From Paenibacillus massiliensis subsp. panacisoli DSM 21345 (GTDB lineage Bacteria; Bacillota; Bacilli; Paenibacillales; Paenibacillaceae): a stretch of 64,000 bases of DNA. A program made the position numbers and the translations under genes. Shown piece by piece: positions 7,907 to 15,808 of this stretch (positions are counted from its first letter, which is position 1; each line of letters opens with the position of its first letter). The DNA is taken from contig NZ_AUFO01000029.1 of assembly GCF_000426545.1 (NCBI RefSeq), positions 1 to 64,000 of the forward strand, in the 5' to 3' direction. Under the pieces are notes generated by a model, which made no database searches, was not told the origin of the DNA, and saw nothing but the letters and a program-made list of their open reading frames with translations.

Positions 7907-8020
7907 CAAAGAAATTTAATTGGACCCACACGTCCCCTGCCCGTAAGATAAGAGAGGCGTGTATTCTGCGCAGCTTAGCAAAAAAATGTAATGAAAAATG
8001 AGAAAGAAGGTATTTAGGAA

Positions 8021-9736
8021 ATGGAAGCATTTTATATTCGAGAAGACGGGTCTTTATGTACTTCACTAAAAGGAAAGGATGTACTGGCGAATCCGCTCCT
8101 CAACAAAGGGGTGGCTTTTACCTACGAGGAGCGCCAAAGGCTGGGATTGAACGGCATTTTACCCCCAACCGTATTAACGCTGGAGGAACAGGTGGAGAGA
8201 GCCTATGAGCAATTCCTCGCCCAGCCAACCATGCTTCGCCGCAATGCATCCCTTAATGACCTGTACAATCGAAATGTAGTGCTTTACTATAGACTGCTCT
8301 CGGATCATTTGAGTGAAATGCTGCCTATAGTCTATACCCCGACCGTAGGCCAGGCTATACAGGAATACAGTCATGAATATCATCGCCCAGGTGGTATATA
8401 TCTCTCCATTGATGATCCAGAAGGTATTCAGCAGGCCTTTGCCAATACCGGCCTCACGCAGGAGGATGTAGACCTTATTGTCGTTACGGACTCGGAGAGT
8501 ATTCTAGGCATTGGCGACTGGGGAGTGGGCGGCATCAATATTGCGATTGGAAAGCTCGCTGTATACACAGCTGCAGCCGGCATTAATCCGGCTCGAGTAC
8601 TACCAGTTGTATTGGATGTGGGTACTAATAACGAAAAGCTACTGGCAGATCCCTTATACATAGGCAATCGTCATTACCGCATTCGTGGAGAGCAATATGA
8701 AGAGTTCATTGATCTGTTTGTCCAACATGCTCTAAGACAATTTCCTAAAGCTCTGCTGCATTGGGAGGATCTTGGTAATGTAAATGCACGCAACATTATT
8801 AACCGCTATGGCGAACAGATCCTGACCTTCAATGATGACATTCAAGGTACTGGAGCTGTAACGCTGGCCGCAATTATTTCCGCCCTGAAGATAAACGGTA
8901 GCTCACTGCGCGATCAACGTGTGGTCGTATTTGGTCCGGGGGCAGCGGGAATTGGGAATGCTGATCAAATCCGTGATGCCATGGTACGAGATGGACTTAC
9001 AAAAGAAGAAGCCTCCGCACGATTCTGGGCCATCGACTATCGCGGTCTTTTAACAGAAGGTATGGAGGACATCCTGGAATTCCAACAGCCTTATGTACGT
9101 CAAGCAGAAGAGACAATGCACTGGCAGCGGGACTTGAATGGTGCAATCAGCTTACTTGAGGTAATCCGTCAGGTGAAGCCGACGATCCTGATCGGAACAA
9201 GTGGCGTAAGCGGAGCCTTCACAGAAGAAATTATCAAGGAGATGGCCTGTCACGTGGAACGTCCCGTCATTATGCCGATGTCCAACCCTACTACTCTTGC
9301 TGAAGCCATGCCTGAGGATCTCATCCGCTGGACTAATGGTAAGGCACTTGTAGCGACAGGTAGTCCCTTTGAGCCCGTATCCTTCGAGGGAATTACATAC
9401 GAAATTGGACAGTCCAATAACGCCTTTGTCTTTCCAGGTCTAGGCTTGGGCGCAATTGCAGTTCGAGCATCCATGATTACACCTAACATGTTCACAGCAG
9501 CTGCAGATGCCGTAGCCAAGAGCACTCGTCTAGACCGTCCGGGTGCGTCTCTACTGCCTAGTATTGAGGAGCTTAAGAAGGTATCCTTCCAGGTTGCCAT
9601 AGCAGTAGCTCAGGCGGCTATCGAGGATCATGTAGCTCGGGAGCAACCGGAGGATCTTGCTACAGCTATCCGAAGTCTCGTATGGGAGCCACAATATAGA
9701 CCTATTCACGCGTCCGAGCCTATGATGAGCTACTAA
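8021..9736 (+). CDS. NAD-dependent malic enzyme
   Basis: A 571-residue long-form malic enzyme (SfcA/MaeA/MalS group) that oxidatively decarboxylates malate to pyruvate. The catalytic Tyr lies in IVYTPTVG (Y105) and the Lys near residue 178. Metal ligands are E249-D250 and D272/D273 in FNDDIQGTGAV. The dinucleotide-binding loop is GPGAAGIG (305-312). It is preceded by AAGAAGG and reads alone in the plus direction, ending at a long hairpin. Which B. subtilis paralog it matches (MaeA or MalS) cannot be decided by eye. Confidence 0.95.
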   Translation: MEAFYIREDGSLCTSLKGKDVLANPLLNKGVAFTYEERQRLGLNGILPPTVLTLEEQVERAYEQFLAQPTMLRRNASLNDLYNRNVVLYYRLLSDHLSEMLPIVYTPTVGQAIQEYSHEYHRPGGIYLSIDDPEGIQQAFANTGLTQEDVDLIVVTDSESILGIGDWGVGGINIAIGKLAVYTAAAGINPARVLPVVLDVGTNNEKLLADPLYIGNRHYRIRGEQYEEFIDLFVQHALRQFPKALLHWEDLGNVNARNIINRYGEQILTFNDDIQGTGAVTLAAIISALKINGSSLRDQRVVVFGPGAAGIGNADQIRDAMVRDGLTKEEASARFWAIDYRGLLTEGMEDILEFQQPYVRQAEETMHWQRDLNGAISLLEVIRQVKPTILIGTSGVSGAFTEEIIKEMACHVERPVIMPMSNPTTLAEAMPEDLIRWTNGKALVATGSPFEPVSFEGITYEIGQSNNAFVFPGLGLGAIAVRASMITPNMFTAAADAVAKSTRLDRPGASLLPSIEELKKVSFQVAIAVAQAAIEDHVAREQPEDLATAIRSLVWEPQYRPIHASEPMMSY

Positions 9737-9832
9737 ATGAAAATACAACAACAGTACTGATATCTATCTATAAGTACACCAGCATCCACTTGTTGCCCAT
9801 GATATTGATGGAATCCCCATAGCAACGACACA

Positions 9833-9884
9833 ACACCAATAAGCAACAGATTGTCCCTCGGGAAGATCTGTTGCTTATTGGTGT
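9833..9884. terminator. 19-bp perfect hairpin between convergent genes
   Basis: ACACCAATAAGCAACAGAT (9833-9851) pairs perfectly with 9866-9884 around a 14-nt loop. It lies between the malic enzyme gene (plus) and the small holin-like gene (minus), so it can end both. There is no T-tract beyond a short ATTAG, which makes it unusual as an intrinsic terminator. Confidence 0.6.
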
Positions 9885-9989
9885 ATTAGCTTGTTTGGCA
9901 TATTGGCATTCTGAGAGACCGCTCTACTTGCATGGTGACAATTTGATAAAGTTGCATGCGTCCGATTTTCATACTTGAGCATAATCCAG

Positions 9990-10292
9990 TCAATGGGTTT
10001 CTGTGTCAGAAGGCGGAGCATTCGACGCTGAATCAGGGGATGGGTGTCCTTCCTGCTGAATCTGATGGTCTTCCTTTCTCATATACTGCGATTCAACATG
10101 CTTGCCATCTATATATGCCTCAGCGAGAATATAAGCAATAACTGCACCCGCTGCTGTTATAATACCCGTCACCCGAATCGCAATACTCTCCGAATAGCCT
10201 AGAGCCGACAGAATGGAAGTAATCAACCCAGCTAGCAGTGCCCAGAACTTACGGCTGGATAGCTTTCTCCGCCAATTCGTCCCTCGCTGCAT
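9990..10292 (-). CDS. small holin-like membrane protein, function unknown
   Basis: A 100-residue protein with a basic N-terminus (RRKLSSRKFW), two hydrophobic segments (about 17-33 and 41-60), then a charged, Ser/Pro-rich hydrophilic tail. This architecture is like small phage-type holins, but no lysin gene is adjacent, so the holin label is only structural. The ATG at 10292 is preceded by AAGGGGGTGAG at ideal distance. The open frame extends 71 codons further upstream without a ribosome-binding site, and I reject that extension. Confidence 0.65.
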   Translation of the reverse strand: MQRGTNWRRKLSSRKFWALLAGLITSILSALGYSESIAIRVTGIITAAGAVIAYILAEAYIDGKHVESQYMRKEDHQIQQEGHPSPDSASNAPPSDTETH

Positions 10293-10521
10293 GATCTCAC
10301 CCCCTTTTTCATATGTCGATCTGCACGCATTGCCCTTCTTAGAGAGAGCTCTCCCCATCGCTCTCTCTGTCTCCTTCATCTTATGCTTGACTGTTAGCTC
10401 TGGCTTGGTCTGACACAATGCTCCATCCATTGAAGGAAAAATAAGGGCGCCTCCAGAATAATAAAAAGACCTTGGATTCAGGTCAAAAGAATCAGATGTA
10501 TTCACATAAAGGGGAGCACTT
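10293..10521. other. divergent intergenic region
   Basis: It separates the holin-like gene (minus) from the secreted protein gene (plus). A 9-bp hairpin AGAGAGAGC/GCTCTCTCT lies near 10340-10367. I see no convincing promoter, though candidate AT-rich boxes occur near 10450-10500. Confidence 0.3.
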
Positions 10522-12480
10522 ATGAAGAAGATTGTAACAACGGCTTTGGCAGCAACACTTTTAGTAGCGACATATTTACCTACGGCTAGCTATTCAGCGG
10601 TGGTAGCTCAATCTGCTGTGAATGATTCATGGAAGAGCGCCAAAATATCAGATGTCATTGATCGCAACAATTATTTACTTGAGGATGGTTCATTGTGGAC
10701 TACCAGTGTCGATGGACCTGCATTAGAACACTTGGACCTTATCGGCATCACTGCGGGGAAGGGCTCCAGTCATTATGGTTGGACCACGGACGGGCACTCG
10801 GTGTCCTGGAACACCGCAACCGGTCAAGCCAGTGTACCCACTCAATCGGCGAACATTAAGGAGATCTCGGGAGAAGGATTTGCCGTTAAAAAAGATGGGA
10901 CGGTGCTCGTAGGTGGCCGAATTGTGAATGGACTATCAAACATTGTAGATGGCGACAAACGTGAAGAACAATTCACAGCAATTACTGATGCCGGCGATGT
11001 ATGGTACTCGTCTGGTTATACTGGCTCCAAGCCTAGAATTGTCGGTCATGTAGATCATGCTGTTGATATCCAGATGAGCAGCGCCTATGCAGCTGTACTA
11101 CAGACGAATGGGCGCGTCGTTATGCTTGATCTTTTGACAGATGAGGCTCCGATTGAAGTGGGACAGGGCATCAGCTATATCATTTGGAAGAAAGGTACTC
11201 ATACCCTCTTCACCATTCATCAAGACGGCTCCGTATGGAGCTACGACCGTATGCAGCGTTATAAGCCTACCCAACTGAGTGGAATTACGAATGCAGTAAA
11301 GCTCGTCGATTCCAAAAATGAGCTCTTTGTACAGCTAAGGGATGGTTCCTGGATTGGATATCAAAATGGAGTGTCTACCCCACTATCTATTCCTGTTCTA
11401 AGCAGTGTGTCCTTAATGAGTAGCGAGGGAAATGCAGCTGTCGGTGATACTATCTATCTACAGGTCAAGGAGACGTACTCGAATGGGTACCAGCTCGTCC
11501 GAGACCCCAATGCAGGAGAAATTACGGTTGATCAGACTGAGGTAGCTTCGCTCCAGGATCCAGGTACATTGAAGGTACGTGGCATAGGCACTTCAACTGT
11601 GAATCTTAGCACTGGCGGCTTTAGCTCCTCTGTAGCACTATCTGTGACTACTGTTCAACCACTGACTGGCGCAGCAATGCTAGAAGGCAAAGCATATCTG
11701 CCTCTACAACCTGTATTCAAGACACTAGGAGGCACCATTGCGGTTGAGGGACAGAAGTTCACTGTGCGACTAGGTAAGGATGTCATTGTACTTCGTAAGG
11801 GCAGTACTACAGCTTCACTTAACGGACAGACCATCACACTTAAAGGGGCAATACAGACTGCTAATGGGCAGACAGTGTTCCCTGCAAGCCTCCTTGCGGA
11901 TCTAAAGAAAGGTACAGCTCAATGGGACAATAAGCTTCAGCAGGCGATACTAGACATCGCAGGCTCCAAGTTAATTGTAGAGTCCTCTGCCACCGGGAAG
12001 ATCAAGAAGTCCATCGCGCTCGGAAATCTGGTGAATCTTATTGGCAAAAGCTACTGGGTGAACAATTATTACAATGCCGGAGAACGATTCGAAAAGGTGA
12101 CCATTCAGGATATTGAGGTGAGCTCAGACGCTATGGGAGTGAAATCCTTCAGTGTTGTATTCAGAACACCTAATGGCCAAGTGTATAGAACACCAGCTGA
12201 TATTGGAGCTTCACGTATACCAGACATGCTGTCTGATTCAGATCAATTCCTGACCTACAATCCTTATGAGAAATATAACTGGTCTACCTCCATCTGGAAC
12301 AGTATCAAGCGTAACGAGGTAAGCTTTGGAATGAATACTACACAAGCTGAATTCGCCTGGGGAAGACCCACAGTCAAAAGCAAGGAATCTGGTGTGGAGA
12401 TATGGGTCTATGGAGATCGATCCTTTTACTTCAAAGCAGTGATCTTTGAGGGCGGAAAGATTACGGAGATTTTACTCTAA
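10522..12480 (+). CDS. secreted RCC1-like / Big2-like / copper-amine-oxidase-N-like protein
   Basis: A 652-residue exported protein of unknown function. A Sec signal peptide (about 1-26, TASYSA before the cleavage site) is followed by six or seven degenerate RCC1/beta-propeller-like repeats (about 40-285) with the pattern DGSxW or DGxV, for example EDGSLWTT, KKDGTVLV, HQDGSVWS. A Big2-like domain follows (about 290-375), then a copper-amine-oxidase N-terminal-like domain (about 378-480, AYLPLQPVFKTLGG, typical of Paenibacillus cell-surface proteins). The last 60 residues (FGMNTTQAEFAWGRP, then IWVYGDRSF) resemble SmpA/BamE-type modules. AAAGGGGAG precedes the ATG. Confidence 0.85.
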   Translation: MKKIVTTALAATLLVATYLPTASYSAVVAQSAVNDSWKSAKISDVIDRNNYLLEDGSLWTTSVDGPALEHLDLIGITAGKGSSHYGWTTDGHSVSWNTATGQASVPTQSANIKEISGEGFAVKKDGTVLVGGRIVNGLSNIVDGDKREEQFTAITDAGDVWYSSGYTGSKPRIVGHVDHAVDIQMSSAYAAVLQTNGRVVMLDLLTDEAPIEVGQGISYIIWKKGTHTLFTIHQDGSVWSYDRMQRYKPTQLSGITNAVKLVDSKNELFVQLRDGSWIGYQNGVSTPLSIPVLSSVSLMSSEGNAAVGDTIYLQVKETYSNGYQLVRDPNAGEITVDQTEVASLQDPGTLKVRGIGTSTVNLSTGGFSSSVALSVTTVQPLTGAAMLEGKAYLPLQPVFKTLGGTIAVEGQKFTVRLGKDVIVLRKGSTTASLNGQTITLKGAIQTANGQTVFPASLLADLKKGTAQWDNKLQQAILDIAGSKLIVESSATGKIKKSIALGNLVNLIGKSYWVNNYYNAGERFEKVTIQDIEVSSDAMGVKSFSVVFRTPNGQVYRTPADIGASRIPDMLSDSDQFLTYNPYEKYNWSTSIWNSIKRNEVSFGMNTTQAEFAWGRPTVKSKESGVEIWVYGDRSFYFKAVIFEGGKITEILL

Positions 12481-12527
12481 ATATAAATTCGCTTTAGCTC
12501 GATCGTACGCAATGTAGCTTTACTTAT

Positions 12528-12551
12528 AAGCCAACCAACTGGTTGGCTTTT
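12528..12551 (+). terminator. intrinsic terminator after the secreted-protein gene
   Basis: AAGCCAACC, loop AACT, GGTTGGCTT followed by TTATTTG. The 9-bp perfect stem lies about 50 nt past the stop codon. Confidence 0.85.
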
Positions 12552-12716
12552 ATTTGTTGAAGAGAATGACGTACCTTGCAAATACATACCTTCTTTGTTC
12601 AAGAGATAGTTCATCAGATCGAATCCAATTATCACAATCGGAAGCAGCTCAAAAGCAAAAACTTCACCGAGTAAATTATTCACTATGTCAGCTATGTTCT
12701 ATATAAACAGCTCTTA

Positions 12717-12753
12717 AAATAAAAACAGCTCCTGGCCATAAAGCCAAGAGCTG
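12717..12753 (-). terminator. terminator of the truA-rplM-rpsI end
   Basis: The minus strand forms CAGCTCTTGGC, loop TTTATG, GCCAGGAGCTG (one G-T pair) followed by TTTTTATTTT, about 25 nt beyond the rpsI stop. Confidence 0.9.
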
Positions 12754-12776
12754 CATATTCTTGATAACAAGAAATA

Positions 12777-13169
12777 TTAACGTTTGGAGAACTGAGGTGC
12801 GCGACGAGCGGCTTTGAGACCGTATTTTTTACGTTCTTTCATCCGTGGGTCACGAGTCAGGAATCCTGCTTTTTTCAGAGCGGGACGGAATTCTGGATCT
12901 GCTTTGAGCAGTGCACGGGAGATCCCGTGACGGATTGCTCCAGCTTGACCAGAGATACCACCACCATGTGCGATAACTACAACATCGTAGTTACCATTTG
13001 TTTCAGTCAGGTTCAGTGGTTGTCTTACGATCATTTTCAGTGTTTCTACACCGAAATAATCATTGATATCACGTTTGTTAATGACAATGCGTCCTTCACC
13101 CGGTACAAGACGAACACGAGCTACCGAATGTTTACGACGACCTGTCCCATAGTATTGTACTTGTGCCAT
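12777..13169 (-). CDS. rpsI: 30S ribosomal protein S9
   Basis: A 130-residue S9 of normal length. The signature HGGGISGQAGAIRHGISRAL lies near 68-87. The basic C-terminus ends in QFSKR, whose last Arg reaches the P-site tRNA in the small subunit. GGAGG is 9 nt before the ATG. It follows rplM by 19 nt, the universal rplM-rpsI pair, and is the last gene before a strong terminator. Confidence 0.98.
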   Translation of the reverse strand: MAQVQYYGTGRRKHSVARVRLVPGEGRIVINKRDINDYFGVETLKMIVRQPLNLTETNGNYDVVVIAHGGGISGQAGAIRHGISRALLKADPEFRPALKKAGFLTRDPRMKERKKYGLKAARRAPQFSKR

Positions 13170-13188
13170 GAAACTGTCCTCCTTTTAA

Positions 13189-13626
13189 TTATCCGCGAAG
13201 TTCGTAAACTTCAGGTTTTTGTGCTGCATGTGGATGCTCAGTGCCTTTGTAAGCTTTCAATCTCAGCTTCATTTTTTCGCCCATACGAGTCTTAGGAAGC
13301 ATACCATGAACAGCCAATTCCAGCATACGCTCTGGTTTGTTTTTAATCATGTCTTGAGCGACAGTCACTTTTAGACCACCTGGGTGCAGCGAGTGACGGT
13401 AGTATTTTTTGTTCTCCATTTTCTTACCCGTCAGTACAATCTTCTCCGCATTGATAACGACAACGAAATCACCGCCGTCAACGTGTGGAGTGAATTGTGG
13501 CTTGTGCTTACCGCGGATCAATGCAGCAGCTTCACTAGCCAGACGACCAAGAGTTTTGCCTTCAGCATCAATGATATGCCAATTGCGCTCAACTTCACTT
13601 GGCTTAGCCATATACGTAGTACGCAT
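13189..13626 (-). CDS. rplM: 50S ribosomal protein L13
   Basis: A 145-residue L13, an early-assembly large-subunit protein. It starts MRTTYMAKPSEVERNW, carries LGRLASEAAALIRGKHK in the first third, and has the typical YRHSLHPGGLK near residue 80. GGGAGG lies 9 nt before the ATG. It has its own promoter and a leader of about 140 nt with a stem-loop, which suggests L13 autoregulation as proposed for Firmicutes. Confidence 0.98.
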   Translation of the reverse strand: MRTTYMAKPSEVERNWHIIDAEGKTLGRLASEAAALIRGKHKPQFTPHVDGGDFVVVINAEKIVLTGKKMENKKYYRHSLHPGGLKVTVAQDMIKNKPERMLELAVHGMLPKTRMGEKMKLRLKAYKGTEHPHAAQKPEVYELRG

Positions 13627-13728
13627 GAAAATGTTCCTCCCTCAGATCATTACAATCATTAATATTCATTTATCTTCGTTCATTAAGTTATTGCATTTGT
13701 GATGGATATTTACTCATTAGGTGTACAT

Positions 13729-13758
13729 CTTAATTGGGGCTGTGGGAAAGCCATTAAG
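13729..13758 (-). promoter_or_regulatory. candidate L13 leader hairpin
   Basis: The minus-strand RNA can pair CUUAAU with AUUAAG and GGCU with AGCC inside the rplM leader, about 100 nt before the start codon. Firmicute rplM genes often carry an L13-binding leader. I could not check this one against a covariance model. Confidence 0.45.
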
Positions 13759-13772
13759 AAAACACAACTTAT

Positions 13773-13801
13773 ATACTACACGATATATTGCAATTCCGCA
13801 A
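13773..13801 (-). promoter_or_regulatory. promoter of rplM-rpsI
   Basis: Minus-strand -35 TTGCGG (13796-13801), 17 bp, -10 TAGTAT (13773-13778), just downstream of the truA stop codon. It lets rplM-rpsI be expressed independently of truA. Confidence 0.65.
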
Positions 13802-13828
13802 GCAAATTATCATGTATTTTTAAGTGTT

Positions 13829-14605
13829 TTATGTGTTTTCTTCATAATCCACTTTCCACAGCATCAGGGCATGAGCCACGGCAGTCGGACCAGCCGCACT
13901 TCGGCTCTTGGCAGCCAAAATATGCGGGATATCCTCAGGTCGTTTCTTTCCTTCACCAATCTCCAACAACGTTCCCATCATGATCCGGACCATATGCTGC
14001 AAGAAGCCATTGCCGGTAAAATACGTATAAATAATTCCTTGATCATCCGAGCCAGGTCTAGAAAAGGAATAATCCACCGTCATATGGGCATCATACACGG
14101 TCCGTACATGATTCGTCTTCTGCGAATGCCGGGAAGCGAACGATGTATAATCATACGTTCCGATGAGGAGCTGAAGCCCCTGCTTCATAGCTTCAATATC
14201 CAGACGAGTTGGATGATGCATCTGCGTCCTGCGATGAAAAATATCCGGGAAGCGATTGGCATTCACGGTATAGCGGTACGTCTTACGCTTGGCCATATGA
14301 CGTGCGTGGAATTCCAGCGGCACTTCTGTGGCCTCCGTAAGAATGATGTCTTCCGGCAACCACGCATTCAGCGCCAGACACCAGCGGTGTAACGGGATAC
14401 GTGATTCCGTAAGGAAGTTGAAGACTTGCCCATACGCATGCACGCCCGCGTCCGTACGCCCTGAAGCAGTTATCTTGAGCCTTTCTCCTGTTAAGGAAAA
14501 GATAGCATCTTCAATATAATCCTGAATCGTATTACCGCCAGGCTGTGTCTGAAAACCGTAATAGCTCGTTCCATCATAGTTCACTTTCATGCAAATATTC
14601 CGCAT
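13829..14605 (-). CDS. truA: tRNA pseudouridine(38-40) synthase TruA
   Basis: A 258-residue TruA that converts U38, U39 and U40 in tRNA anticodon arms to pseudouridine. The catalytic Asp is D52 in GRTDAGVHA (49-57). GFQTQPGGNTIQ (18-29) is the N-terminal substrate loop, and FLQHMVRIMMGTLLEIG is the C-terminal core. AGAAGGTG lies about 11 nt before the ATG. In B. subtilis truA follows the ECF genes after rplQ; here a long non-coding stretch precedes it. Confidence 0.96.
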   Translation of the reverse strand: MRNICMKVNYDGTSYYGFQTQPGGNTIQDYIEDAIFSLTGERLKITASGRTDAGVHAYGQVFNFLTESRIPLHRWCLALNAWLPEDIILTEATEVPLEFHARHMAKRKTYRYTVNANRFPDIFHRRTQMHHPTRLDIEAMKQGLQLLIGTYDYTSFASRHSQKTNHVRTVYDAHMTVDYSFSRPGSDDQGIIYTYFTGNGFLQHMVRIMMGTLLEIGEGKKRPEDIPHILAAKSRSAAGPTAVAHALMLWKVDYEENT

Positions 14606-15131
14606 GTCTGAAATCGCACCTTCTTATGGATGATGTATGTGCATCGGATCGCTGTTGCAGCAAGCAGATTTGTGTGCGTCAACATAGGCTATCCATTCAT
14701 AGAGTTCACACTCGCGCTGGCTCCGGACATTCACTCCGAGATCAGAACAACCTTCCGATCGCAGTTATCCCCGGATTCTTTGATTAATTCATATGAAAGG
14801 AATGAATCCAGGGATAAAGGCGAGCGCTTCGCTTCTCCAGGTTTTTTCTGCTCTCTCCGTTCCGGCGTAAGCTGTACGTTTAACCTCATAAATTCAGATG
14901 AATAGGCGCATGCCAAGCTATGCTCGATGCCTGAATCTGCTGAGCTACAAAGGCGAGCACTTCGTTTCCTCTGCCCATACATTTTGTTAGCATTGATTAC
15001 AGCAAGCGCTGCGCTTGCTTGCTGATATAAAGTCCTCCGTTGCTCTATGACTCCATGCAACTGTTCATGAAAGCAAGACACTAGTGCAGCGCTGGCCCGA
15101 AGCAGGCCAGCAACCAGGCACTCGCATGAAA

Positions 15132-15180
15132 GGCTCTTCCACGGTTGCATTCGCAAGAATGCGGCTGTGGAAGGAGAGCC
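15132..15180. repeat. large inverted repeat
   Basis: GGCTCTTCCAC at the left pairs with GTGGAAGGAGAGCC at the right (3-nt bulge), and GCATTC pairs with GAATGC inside. This nested 49-nt hairpin has no T-tract and lies far from a gene end, so it is more likely part of a repeat element than a terminator. Confidence 0.6.
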
Positions 15181-15225
15181 GTTCCTAGACAATATATTCG
15201 TTCCCCTCTTATATGCCCGCCTACC

Positions 15226-15277
15226 GCCAAGCTTGCAGGGGTCCAGGGGACCGCATCCCCCTGGGGTCTCCCTTGGC
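15226..15277. repeat. GC-rich cruciform
   Basis: Outer arms GCCAAG and CTTGGC enclose inner arms CCAGGGGA and TCCCCCTGG. Runs of G and C here contrast with the flanking sequence. It looks like a palindromic intergenic repeat. Confidence 0.55.
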
Positions 15278-15314
15278 TAAGGGGGAATTATAGGGGGATC
15301 GAAATACAATCATT

Positions 15315-15344
15315 AAAAAGGAGAAGCCCTTACAGAGCTTCTCC
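15315..15344 (-). terminator. second (distal) terminator after rplQ
   Basis: The minus strand reads GGAGAAGC, 9-nt loop, GCTTCTCC followed by TTTTT. It backs up the terminator at 15353-15394 at the end of the ribosomal superoperon. Confidence 0.88.
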
Positions 15345-15352
15345 CACAGAAG

Positions 15353-15394
15353 AAAAAAAGGGCCGCTCAGAATCATCGGATTCTGCCACCCTTT
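15353..15394 (-). terminator. first (proximal) terminator after rplQ
   Basis: The minus strand forms AAAGGG and AGAATC stems around CGAT with GATTCT and GGCCCTTT, then seven T residues, about 15 nt after the rplQ stop. Confidence 0.85.
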
Positions 15395-15408
15395 CCTCTT
15401 CCACCTGC

Positions 15409-15774
15409 TTACGCGCGGTCAACCAATTCCAAGTAAACCATTGGAGCAGCATCGCCACGACGAGGTCCCAGTTTCAGGATACGAGTGTACCCGCCTGGAC
15501 GCTCGGAGTAACGAGTAGCCAAATCGCTAAACAGTTTTTGGATTGCATCCTGATCGCCGTCCAAAGTTTCGCGACGAACATAAGCAGCTACTTGACGACG
15601 TGCATGCAGATCACCTTTTTTAGCTTTAGTGATCAGCTTTTCAGCGATGGAACGAACTTCCTTCGCTTTCGCCTCAGTAGTTTGGATACGCTCATACAGG
15701 AACAGATCCGTTACCAGGTCACGGAACAATGCTTTACGTGCACTGGAGTTACGGCCCAATTTTTGATATGCCAT
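15409..15774 (-). CDS. rplQ: 50S ribosomal protein L17
   Basis: A 121-residue L17 near the peptide exit tunnel. The start MAYQKLGRNSSARKALFRDL is preceded by GGAGG at 8 nt; an upstream in-frame start would begin six codons earlier and overlap that site. The C-terminus has the GGYTRILKLGPRRGDAAPM signature. It is the last gene of the S10-spc-alpha superoperon, 34 nt after rpoA, and is followed by two terminators. Confidence 0.98.
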   Translation of the reverse strand: MAYQKLGRNSSARKALFRDLVTDLFLYERIQTTEAKAKEVRSIAEKLITKAKKGDLHARRQVAAYVRRETLDGDQDAIQKLFSDLATRYSERPGGYTRILKLGPRRGDAAPMVYLELVDRA

Positions 15775-15808
15775 GTGTTTTCCCTCCTTCACTCAGGACG
15801 TTGCTAAA

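Larger units (their letters stand above)
14606..15314. repeat. gene-free, hairpin-rich repeat-like region between rplQ and truA
   Basis: About 700 bp without a convincing gene. It holds several inverted repeats: GCAAGCG-CTG-CGCTTGC near 15002-15018, a large stem at 15132-15180, and a GC-rich cruciform at 15226-15277. Short motifs recur, such as AGGCGAGCGCTTCG near 14819 and AGGCGAGCACTTCG near 14950. A 153-codon open frame on the minus strand (14731-15192) is compositionally odd. The whole resembles a dispersed intergenic repeat family of Paenibacillus, an impression from memory. Confidence 0.55.

Noticed and set aside
12477..12683. 68-codon minus-strand open frame
   Set aside because: It contains the terminator of the secreted-protein gene, lacks a ribosome-binding site and shows no family resemblance.
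14731..15192. 153-codon minus-strand open frame between rplQ and truA
   Set aside because: No ribosome-binding site, odd composition and overlap with palindromic repeats; treated as repeat DNA.
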